In this document: in pieces, positions 1 to 5,594 of the stretch | Numbering within the stretch: the stretch's first letter is position 1 | How the letters are laid out: every line of letters starts with the position of its first letter | Assembly: GCA_934230965.1 (NCBI GenBank) | Contig: CAKQFW010000027.1 | Coordinates: 1 to 15,249, forward strand | Source of the DNA: an uncultured Prevotella sp. | Lineage (GTDB): Bacteria; Bacteroidota; Bacteroidia; Bacteroidales; Bacteroidaceae | DNA: 15,249 nucleotides | Reading direction: 5' to 3' | Notes under the pieces: generated by a model | The model's input: the letters and a program-made list of their open reading frames with translations, nothing else | Told to the model about the DNA's origin: nothing | The model's database searches: none | Made by a program: the position numbers and the translations under genes

Positions 1-783
1 AACTTCGAGGGTGGCTGCTACGCTAAGGTTATCAACCTCGACAAGGAGTCAGAGCCCGATATCTACAACGCTATCCGTCGCGACGCTCTCCTCGAGAACG
101 TAACTGTTGATGCTAACGGCAAGATCGACTTCGCTGATAAGAGCGTTACCGAGAACACTCGTGTTTCTTATCCTATCTACCACATCAACAACATCAAGCC
201 GGGTTCTTCAGCACCCGCTGCTAAGCAGGTTATCTTCCTGTCAGCCGACGCTTTCGGCGTGCTGCCTCCCGTTTCTATCCTGACTCCCGAGCAGACTCAG
301 TACTACTTCCTCTCAGGCTTCACCGCTAAGCTCGCTGGTACAGAGCGTGGCATCACAGAACCCACTCCTACCTTCTCAGCTTGCTTCGGCCAGGCATTCC
401 TCGAGCTGCATCCTACCAAGTATGCACAGGAGCTGGTTAAGAAGATGAAGATGAACAACGCTAAGGCTTACCTCGTAAACACTGGCTGGAACGGCACTGG
501 CAAGCGTATTTCTATCCGCGACACCCGTGGTATCATTGACGCTATCCTGAGCGGCGACATCGACAAGGCTCCTACAAAGCAGATCCCGACATTCGACTTC
601 AAGGTGCCCACAGAGCTTCCTGGCGTTGCTACTGAAATTCTTGATCCCCGCGACACCTACGCTGAGGCTGCTCAGTGGGAGGAGAAGGCTAAGGACCTCG
701 CTGCTCGCTTCATCAAGAACTTTGCTAAGTACACCAACAACGAAGCTGGTAAGGCTCTCGTTGCTGCTGGTCCTCAGCTCTAA
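1..783 (+). CDS. pckA: Phosphoenolpyruvate carboxykinase (ATP), C-terminal part
   Basis: This is the 3' part of ATP-dependent PEP carboxykinase, the cytoplasmic enzyme that interconverts oxaloacetate + ATP with PEP + CO2 + ADP. In anaerobic Bacteroidales it often runs in the CO2-fixing direction on the way to succinate. The frame is open from base 1 and gives 260 residues before the TAA, so roughly half of a typical ~535-residue protein lies upstream of the window. Family-specific stretches are visible: NFEGGCYAK at residues 1-9, ENTRVSYP around 51-58 (the Arg belongs to the substrate-binding site in this family), [31 protein letters not shown], and [13 protein letters not shown]. Codon use is strongly biased (Lys AAG, Ala GCT, Leu CTC/CTG), as expected for a highly expressed gene. 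It stands alone: a terminator follows within 60 bases. The ATP-type assignment is confident, as the GTP-type family differs in sequence. Confidence 0.97.
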   Translation, partial: NFEGGCYAKVINLDKESEPDIYNAIRRDALLENVTVDANGKIDFADKSVTENTRVSYPIYHINNIKPGSSAPAAKQVIFLSADAFGVLPPVSILTPEQTQYYFLSGFTAKLAGTERGITEPTPTFSACFGQAFLELHPTKYAQELVKKMKMNNAKAYLVNTGWNGTGKRISIRDTRGIIDAILSGDIDKAPTKQIPTFDFKVPTELPGVATEILDPRDTYAEAAQWEEKAKDLAARFIKNFAKYTNNEAGKALVAAGPQL

Positions 784-800
784 TCGCTTGATTGCTTGAC

Positions 801-822
801 GGCATCACCCCCGTGTGATGCC
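801..822 (+). other. Hairpin just after pckA stop
   Basis: An 8-bp perfect stem (GGCATCAC / GTGATGCC) with a 6-base loop lies between the pckA stop codon and its terminator. It lacks a following U-run, so it is probably not the terminator itself. It could protect the 3' end of the transcript or assist termination. Confidence 0.5.
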
Positions 823-838
823 ACAAGATAACCCTTTG

Positions 839-873
839 AAGGGCTGCTCACAAACCTGTGAGCAGCCCTTTTT
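839..873 (+). terminator. Intrinsic terminator of pckA
   Basis: An 11-bp GC-rich perfect stem (GGGCTGCTCAC at 841-851 with GTGAGCAGCCC at 858-868) has a 6-base loop and is followed directly by TTTTT at 869-873. The AA before the stem can pair with the first two Ts. This is a textbook Rho-independent terminator and closes the pckA transcript before the promoter-repeat region. Confidence 0.93.
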
Positions 874-892
874 GCATAAAATAGCATAACAA

Positions 893-980
893 TATTTTGT
901 ATTGTCTTCGATTTTAATAAAAACCTCACGCTCACAAAAACGAATAAATTAGTTTTTGCTTCGCTTAATCGGTTTTTTAC
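893..980 (+). repeat. Truncated first copy of the promoter repeat, split by a ~65-bp palindromic insert
   Basis: Bases 893-914 are identical to the last part of the 75-bp unit described next (TATTTTGT...TTCGATTT, 22 bases). At the point where the unit would continue into CACTATCTTT, about 65 other bases (915-979) intervene before that sequence resumes at 980. The insert has nested complementary pieces: AAAAACC at about 919-925 with GGTTTTT at 971-977, and AAAAAC at 936-941 with GTTTTT at 952-957. It looks like a small palindromic insertion that separated the -33-like TTTG (896-899) from its -7-like TATCTTTA (983-990). That history is inferred; the repeat identity is seen directly. Confidence 0.6.
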
Positions 981-1139
981 ACTATCTTTAAATAAGATAG
1001 GCGGCATCTCAACAATAAAAATAAGCAAGCTTATTTTGTATTGTCTTCGATTTGCACTATCTTTAAATAAGATAGGCGGCATCTCAACAATAAAAATAAG
1101 CGAGCTTATTTTGTATTGTCTTCGATTTGCACTATCTTT
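981..1139 (+). repeat. 75-bp tandem repeat carrying promoter-like elements
   Basis: Two adjacent 75-base units (981-1055 and 1056-1130) differ at one base (A at 1027, G at 1102). A third copy starts at 1131 and diverges after ACTATCTTT. Each unit holds a dyad overlapping the -7-like box (CTATCTT, 5-base gap, AAGATAG; 982-1000 and 1057-1075). Each also holds a second inverted repeat (AAAATAAGC, 2-base gap, GCTTATTTT; 1018-1037 and 1093-1112). The third copy has TTTG instead of TTTA, which makes a consensus -7 box and destroys the first dyad. Open frames across this stretch are by-products of the repeat. Together with 784-980 and 1140-1214 this region has no gene. Confidence 0.93.
1035..1065 (+). 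promoter_or_regulatory. Degenerate upstream promoter copy
   Basis: TTTG at 1035-1038 is followed after 19 bases by TATCTTTA at 1058-1065, one base off the Bacteroidota -7 consensus TAnnTTTG. It is the duplicated counterpart of the perfect promoter 75 bases downstream. The -7-like box is embedded in a CTATCTT/AAGATAG dyad that could be an operator or a short hairpin. Confidence 0.4.
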
Positions 1140-1140
1140 G
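1110..1140 (+). promoter_or_regulatory. Bacteroidota-type promoter for the CotH-like gene
   Basis: TTTG at 1110-1113, a 19-base spacer, then TATCTTTG at 1133-1140. This matches the known -33 TTTG / -7 TAnnTTTG consensus of the Bacteroides primary sigma factor exactly. Transcription would start near 1147 and give a 5' leader of about 68 bases before the ATG at 1215. Confidence 0.8.
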
Positions 1141-1214
1141 CAGGCACAAAACTTAATGAAAAGACTATCTCTCATTAAGAATAGAAAACTTATTTATCAA
1201 TATAAAGCAAGTTT

Positions 1215-2768
1215 ATGAATATTTTTACACAGACATTACGTGTTGTCTGCTTCGCCACCTTTGCGTTCATGGTCACTATAGCCAGTGCACAGACCAATGG
1301 CGAAACTACTGACGAGGTGGTGCCCGATGTGGCCCAACCTTCTGAATTTGAAACCCTTCGTACTCAGCTTAACGAGCAGTCGTTACCCATCCTCAACCTC
1401 ACCGTAGATATAGATAAGGTGACGAAGCCCGTATATAGTAACGCCACCTTGCGCGTGGTAGATGTTCAGAAACGCACCTTTGGCGTAGAAGACACAACAC
1501 TTTACTGCAAGGTGAAATACAGGGGCAGCAGTGCGATGGGCTACGACAAGAAGTCGTTTGCCGTAAAGTTGCTCAACGAGAAAGGCAAGAGTCTTGATGC
1601 CGAAATGTTTGGCATACGCAAAGACGATGCTTGGATACTGGATGCCATGGCCATAGACCTGGTGCGCATGCGCAACCGCCTAAACTTTGATATATGGAAC
1701 GATATGTCTACTACTCCCTATGCCACCGATTATGAGAACCGTAACGGCACCAAAGGACTGCATGTAGAGCTGTTTATCAATGGTAAATATCACGGCCTGT
1801 ACTGCTTTAGCGATAAGGTGAACCGCAAGCTGTTAGGCATAAAGAAACCGAAGGTGAAAGATGACGAAACGGTAACCATCAACGGTGTGATGTATAAGGG
1901 TGAAGAGTGGTGTGACGCCATCTTCTTGAGAGGTTATAATAATAATGCGCGCACCGACACCGTGAAATGGAACGGCTGGGAACTCGACTATCCTGACGAA
2001 TATCCCTCAGAGGCGGCTTACGCTCCGCTGAAGGCGTTTATCGACTTCTGTGCCAAGACCACCGACGACGAGTTTGTTAGCACCCTCGACGACCACGTAT
2101 ATATGCAAAACCTTATCGACTATCATGTGTTTATCTTGGCAACAGGTTTGCTCGACAACACAATGAAGAACTCGTTTCTCAGCATTGTAAACATTAACGA
2201 TGAGCAACGGGTTATGGTGACACCCTGGGACCTTGACCGTTCCTTGAGCGCATCTTGGAATGGCACCTATTATGAACATGAGGCTACGCATTTGAAGCTG
2301 ATGCAGGTGAAGCTGTTTGAGCGCCTTTGGAACCTGAATGTGAACGATTATCGTAACCGTGTGGCCGACCGCTGGCGCGAATTGTGCCGAGAAAACGTGT
2401 TGTCGACACCAGGCTTCAACCGTCGTGTCGACGACTTTGTGCAGCGTATCACACAGGCTGGTGCTTGGAAACGTGAGCACGACCGCTGGAACGACAGCCT
2501 TGGTCCGAGAGGCCCATTGCACCTGAACACCAACCTTGAAGAGGAGGCCTTAGATGTAAAAAACTGGTTTAGTAAGAACTGCCAGTATCTGAACGACGAC
2601 CTGTTTGCTACCTTAGGCACCCCTACCATCATTAAAAATGTGAGTGTGGCTGCTAAGGATAACCCCTCTTCTGACCTCCGCTATAACCTGATGGGCCAGA
2701 AGGTAGACCACACCTATAAAGGCATTGTGGTAACAAAGGGTGGCAAGCGTTTGCAGCGCGCTTTTTAA
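1215..2768 (+). CDS. Secreted CotH-kinase-family protein
   Basis: This 517-residue protein has an N-terminal signal peptide (hydrophobic stretch about 8-23, likely cut after ASA at 23-25), so it acts outside the cytoplasm. Residues ~95-345 carry the CotH pattern. The YRGSSAMGYDKKSFAVKL segment at 102-119 matches the family's RG-S...KK-(x)-KL lysine region, DNTMKNSFL lies at 314-322, and TPWDLDRSL at 336-344 corresponds to the metal-binding W-D-x-D motif. CotH proteins are atypical protein kinases, first known from Bacillus spore coats; the substrates of the many versions in non-sporulating Bacteroidota are unknown. The C-terminus (~487-515, LRYNLMGQKV...YKGIVVTKGGK) resembles the tail common on secreted Prevotella/Bacteroides proteins and may be a type IX-like sorting or anchoring tail (inference). 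It is transcribed alone, between the repeat promoter and the terminator at 2857-2904. The start is chosen because it directly precedes the signal peptide. Confidence 0.85.
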   Translation: MNIFTQTLRVVCFATFAFMVTIASAQTNGETTDEVVPDVAQPSEFETLRTQLNEQSLPILNLTVDIDKVTKPVYSNATLRVVDVQKRTFGVEDTTLYCKVKYRGSSAMGYDKKSFAVKLLNEKGKSLDAEMFGIRKDDAWILDAMAIDLVRMRNRLNFDIWNDMSTTPYATDYENRNGTKGLHVELFINGKYHGLYCFSDKVNRKLLGIKKPKVKDDETVTINGVMYKGEEWCDAIFLRGYNNNARTDTVKWNGWELDYPDEYPSEAAYAPLKAFIDFCAKTTDDEFVSTLDDHVYMQNLIDYHVFILATGLLDNTMKNSFLSIVNINDEQRVMVTPWDLDRSLSASWNGTYYEHEATHLKLMQVKLFERLWNLNVNDYRNRVADRWRELCRENVLSTPGFNRRVDDFVQRITQAGAWKREHDRWNDSLGPRGPLHLNTNLEEEALDVKNWFSKNCQYLNDDLFATLGTPTIIKNVSVAAKDNPSSDLRYNLMGQKVDHTYKGIVVTKGGKRLQRAF

Positions 2769-2856
2769 GAGCTATTCTTCTTGTCTGCTCGTATCTCGTC
2801 CGCTCGGCTTTGCCGCTTGCCCAAGCAAGAACTTGTCAACTTTATTGTTAAAAATC

Positions 2857-2904
2857 AAAAAAAACGGGGGGGTGAAAAAAAAGTTGGTTCATCCCCCCTT
2901 TTTT
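2857..2904 (+). terminator. Intrinsic terminator with G7/C6 stem
   Basis: An A-run (2857-2864) and GGGGGGG (2866-2872) pair with CCCCCC (2893-2898) and TTTTTT (2899-2904). The loop is roughly 20 bases, and the TGAA / TTCA pieces at its edges can extend the stem with a bulge. The A-tract/U-tract extension suggests it could also work in the reverse direction. It ends the CotH-like transcript about 100 bases after the stop codon. Between the stop and this terminator (2769-2856) only two small GC hairpins are seen (CGGC-TTT-GCCG near 2804-2814, and CTTGC-CCAA-GCAAG at 2816-2829). Confidence 0.75.
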
Positions 2905-2918
2905 ACAAACATTATTGT

Positions 2919-2926
2919 TATCTTTG
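2919..2926 (+). promoter_or_regulatory. Possible -7 promoter box for the dehydratase gene
   Basis: TATCTTTG fits TAnnTTTG and lies just after the terminator at 2857-2904, where a new promoter would be expected. No TTTG or TTG is found about 19 bases upstream (that position is inside the C/T tract), so the -33 element is missing or weak. If used, the leader to the ATG at 3211 is about 280 bases. Confidence 0.45.
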
Positions 2927-3210
2927 CGCCAATGGCTTGTTAAATGGCTGTGCACCCTACATACCCACAACACATACATAACTATACAAAGACAGACTAT
3001 GATAAAAAGAGTAAAAAAATGGCTACATGCTAAGTGTGGGGTAGTCTTGCAAGCAAGAGAACAAAAAAGAAGAAGGTTCCATTTCATGGCACGTTTTCTC
3101 GCCATGGCAAAGCTCAAGCAAGCTTGGCTCTGCTCATCTGGCTCAACGAAAACGTTCTAAAATAACAACCATCTTTGATTATAGTACTGAACGAAAAAGC
3201 GCTATCACTT
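2927..3210 (+). other. Long leader upstream of the dehydratase gene
   Basis: No convincing gene is seen in these 284 bases. A 53-codon frame (2999-3160) would make a very basic peptide (14 Lys/Arg), matches no family I recognise, and is not called as a gene. An inverted repeat (ACGTTTTC at 3091-3098, GAAAACGT at 3148-3155) encloses smaller complementary pieces (ATGGC/GCCAT around 3086-3105, and a CAAAGCT/AGCTTG hairpin near 3108-3126), so the leader RNA may fold. No U-run follows, so this is not an intrinsic terminator. Confidence 0.4.
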
Positions 3211-5154
3211 ATGAAGTTGATGAGAGATTTCTTTAACTGGTATTTTGGACGTAATGCACTGCCCTACTGGTGCATCGTAATTTTTGATACATTAACCTGC
3301 TTCTTTGGCGGGCTGTTTATCATGTGGCTTCGGCATCCGCTCACCGAGTTGTTGAGCGAATGGCCTCTTTTATTACACTCGTTCATCGTATTTTGTTTTT
3401 TCAATGTTATAGGTTTCCGCCTCTTTCATACCTATAGCGGCATCTTGCGCTATTCGCAGTTTGTCGACCTCCTACGTGTATGCTACGCCAATATGTTTGG
3501 CTTAGTGATGGCGGTTCTTGCCAACAGCATTGTGCGACATAGCGCCCCTGATAGCTTCTTGGCTACCCACTTCTACTCGTTCACCTTCCGCATGCTGTTT
3601 ATCATGTATTTTGGTACAGCGCTGCTGATGTGCTTGACGCGCATCTTTATTAAGTTGCTGTACGAGAGTGCGCTGGTAGGCAAAACGGCTCAGCACACCC
3701 TGATTTACGGCACACACGCTGGTGCCATTGCTATTACCAACAACTGCCGCAACACCAAGCCCGTGCGATACATCATCGACGGATACATTGGCGATAGCAA
3801 GCCCCACTACAGTGAGCGCCTTATGGGCAAGCGCATCTACTCTACCCAGGAAGATTTGGCCGCCATCATTCGCGATAACGACATTAAGTGTGTGATGGTG
3901 AGCCCCTTGAAGCACGACCTGTTTGTGAAGAACCGCCAGCTGCAAGACCTCTTTATCAATGCTGGCGTAAAGATTTTTATCGCACAAGATGTTGAAGAGT
4001 GGTCGCAGCACGCCAGCGAGAACAAGAGCATACAGATGCGCGAGGTGAAGATTGAAGACCTGCTGCCTCGCGACGAGATACAGGTTGATATGGAGAAGGT
4101 GGGCGCCTTGCTGTCGGGTAAGAAGGTGCTTATCACCGGCTCGGCAGGCTCTATCGGCTCAGAGATGGTAAGACAGATAGCCATCTACAAACCCGCCGAG
4201 ATGATGCTTATCGACCAGGCCGAGACACCCCAGCACGACATTCGCTTGATGATGAAGAACCAATATCCCGACATCAAGGCCGAGACCGTGGTGACCAGCA
4301 TCTGCAAGCAAGACCGCATGGAGAGCATCTTCTCTACCTTCCGCCCCGACTACGTGTTCCACGCTGCTGCCTACAAGCATGTGCCCATGATGGAGGATAA
4401 CCCCAGCGAGAGCATACAGAACAACGTGTGGGGAACAAAGGTTATTGCCGACCTCAGCGTGAAGTATGGCGTAAAGAAGTTTGTGATGATTTCTACCGAT
4501 AAGGCCGTGAACCCCACCAACGTGATGGGCTGCTCGAAACGTATCTGCGAGATTTATGTGCAGAGCCTCGACAAGGCCATTAAAGACGGTAAGGTGCAGG
4601 GCGTAACACAGTTTGTTACCACACGCTTTGGTAACGTGTTAGGCTCAAACGGCAGCGTTATCCCCCTCTTCCGTAAGCAGCTGGAGGCTGGAGGTCCGCT
4701 CACCGTTACGCATCCTAAGATTATTCGCTTCTTCATGCTTATACCCGAAGCTTGTAAGCTGGTGCTCGAAGCTGGCACACATGGTAAGGGTGGCGAGATA
4801 TTTGTCTTTGATATGGGCGAGCCTGTGCGCATTGCCGACCTGGCACGCCGCATGATACAGCTCAGCGGCGCCACCAACGTAGAGATTAAGTATACGGGCC
4901 TGCGTGAGGGCGAGAAGCTGTATGAAGAGGTGCTGAACGAGAACGAAAACACCAAGCCCTCGTTCCATAAGAAGATACGCATTGCCATGGTGCGCAACTA
5001 TGAATATGAAGACGCCGAGCGCGACATTGAAGACTTGTGCGACATAGCTGGCAAATATGACGATATGGCCACGGTGAAGAAGATGAAAGACATCGTGCCC
5101 GAATATGTGTCGAAACACTCGCGCTACGAGGTGCTCGACAAGAAGGAAGCGTAA
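3211..5154 (+). CDS. Membrane-bound UDP-sugar 4,6-dehydratase, FlaA1/CapD/PglF type
   Basis: This 647-residue protein is the usual length for the large, membrane-anchored FlaA1/CapD/PglF family. Four hydrophobic helices (about 20-40, 52-72, 88-108, 121-146) precede a first Rossmann-like region (LIYGTHAGA near 164) and then the catalytic extended-SDR domain. The NAD-binding motif is TGSAGSIGSE at 309-318. The active-site stretch STDKAVNPTNVMGCSK (428-443) has Met439 and Lys443 in an MxxxK arrangement, the family's variant of the SDR YxxxK. The expected role is removing water from UDP-GlcNAc or a related nucleotide sugar at the inner membrane to give a 4-keto-6-deoxy sugar for capsule, O-antigen or glycoprotein glycans. 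Substrate and stereochemistry cannot be read from sequence. The frame also opens at TTG 3175, but ATG 3211 (or 3220) is preferred because the first 12 residues add nothing conserved. The gene stands alone rather than in a glycan cluster. Confidence 0.9.
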   Translation: MKLMRDFFNWYFGRNALPYWCIVIFDTLTCFFGGLFIMWLRHPLTELLSEWPLLLHSFIVFCFFNVIGFRLFHTYSGILRYSQFVDLLRVCYANMFGLVMAVLANSIVRHSAPDSFLATHFYSFTFRMLFIMYFGTALLMCLTRIFIKLLYESALVGKTAQHTLIYGTHAGAIAITNNCRNTKPVRYIIDGYIGDSKPHYSERLMGKRIYSTQEDLAAIIRDNDIKCVMVSPLKHDLFVKNRQLQDLFINAGVKIFIAQDVEEWSQHASENKSIQMREVKIEDLLPRDEIQVDMEKVGALLSGKKVLITGSAGSIGSEMVRQIAIYKPAEMMLIDQAETPQHDIRLMMKNQYPDIKAETVVTSICKQDRMESIFSTFRPDYVFHAAAYKHVPMMEDNPSESIQNNVWGTKVIADLSVKYGVKKFVMISTDKAVNPTNVMGCSKRICEIYVQSLDKAIKDGKVQGVTQFVTTRFGNVLGSNGSVIPLFRKQLEAGGPLTVTHPKIIRFFMLIPEACKLVLEAGTHGKGGEIFVFDMGEPVRIADLARRMIQLSGATNVEIKYTGLREGEKLYEEVLNENENTKPSFHKKIRIAMVRNYEYEDAERDIEDLCDIAGKYDDMATVKKMKDIVPEYVSKHSRYEVLDKKEA

Positions 5155-5240
5155 CGCGCCCCCTACCCTCGCTTCACACACATCGTATAACATCAGCGGT
5201 TGTGGCTTAAAGATACAACGCTGAACAACATAGGAACCAC

Positions 5241-5453
5241 AAGAACAATATTTAGGCTCAAATTATATTATTGTGTATATGTTTTGTGCTCGCAATGCGT
5301 TGCATTGCTTGCTGGGTTTTAACATTCTTGCGCTCCTTAGGTGCTCAGGCGCTTCGCGGAGTTATGTTCAATTAATGATAATTAATGTTCTTCCCTAACG
5401 CGCGAAGCGCGGAATATACACAATAATATAATTTGAGCCTAAATATTGTTCTT
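5241..5453. repeat. 213-bp element with perfect 40-bp terminal inverted repeats
   Basis: Bases 5241-5280 are the exact reverse complement of 5414-5453: 40 of 40, with both ends breaking pairing immediately. The 133-base interior holds further palindromes. These are GCAATGC-GTT-GCATTGC (5292-5308) and GCGCTTCGCG (5349-5358) pairing with CGCGAAGCGC (5401-5410), with an AATTAATG direct repeat between the last two. No coding frame, target-site duplication or TAnnTTTG box is visible inside. As + strand RNA the long stem ends in U-rich sequence (TTGTTCTTTTT), so it could terminate the dehydratase transcript. It could also be a non-autonomous transposable element (MITE-like) or an invertible segment. 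The rest of the 440-base gap (5155-5240, 5454-5558) holds only a weak hairpin at 5195-5222 and AT-rich sequence. Confidence 0.9.
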
Positions 5454-5558
5454 TTTATTGATTATTTTGTTTCATTCAACCATAAATCTGTAACTATACG
5501 GTATTTTTTTTGTTATTTTTTTATCCGCAATTGATATGGCTCAATACAAAAAAATGTT

Positions 5559-5566
5559 TAACTTTG
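5559..5566 (+). promoter_or_regulatory. -7 promoter box upstream of the DUF6377 regulator
   Basis: TAACTTTG matches TAnnTTTG and sits 28 bases before the ATG at 5595, giving a leader of about 20 bases. The nearest -33-like sequence, TTGA at 5531-5534, is about 24 bases away, wider than the usual 19-21, so the promoter may be weak or activator-dependent. Confidence 0.55.
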
Positions 5567-5594
5567 CATCTAACTAAATGCAAACCTTTCTTAC

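Noticed and set aside
981..1139. Repeats considered as a CRISPR array
   Set aside because: The units are directly adjacent 75-bp tandem copies without variable spacers, and no cas gene is present.
780..1175. 131-codon minus-strand frame, internally repetitive
   Set aside because: Its repeats are just the 75-bp DNA repeat translated, it overlaps the pckA terminator and the CotH promoter, and it has no recognisable domain.
1036..1218. 60-codon plus-strand frame through the promoter repeats
   Set aside because: It starts inside the promoter units, its content is repeat-derived, and it overlaps the start of the CotH-like gene by a few bases.
2007..2522. Long minus-strand frames inside the CotH-like gene and similar antisense frames in other genes
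   Set aside because: They are shadows of strongly supported + strand coding regions, with no domain resemblance of their own.
2999..3160. Small basic 53-codon frame in the dehydratase leader
   Set aside because: No family resemblance, low-complexity Lys/Arg content and overlap with hairpin sequences; no evidence beyond an ATG and a stop.
3175..3210. TTG start extending the dehydratase by 12 residues
   Set aside because: TTG starts are rare in this group, the extension is not conserved-looking, and two ATG codons follow at 3211 and 3220.
5281..5413. Phase-variable invertible promoter inside the 40-bp inverted repeats
   Set aside because: Neither orientation shows a TAnnTTTG box in the core, and the regulator downstream has its own box at 5559; kept only as one of several hypotheses for the element.
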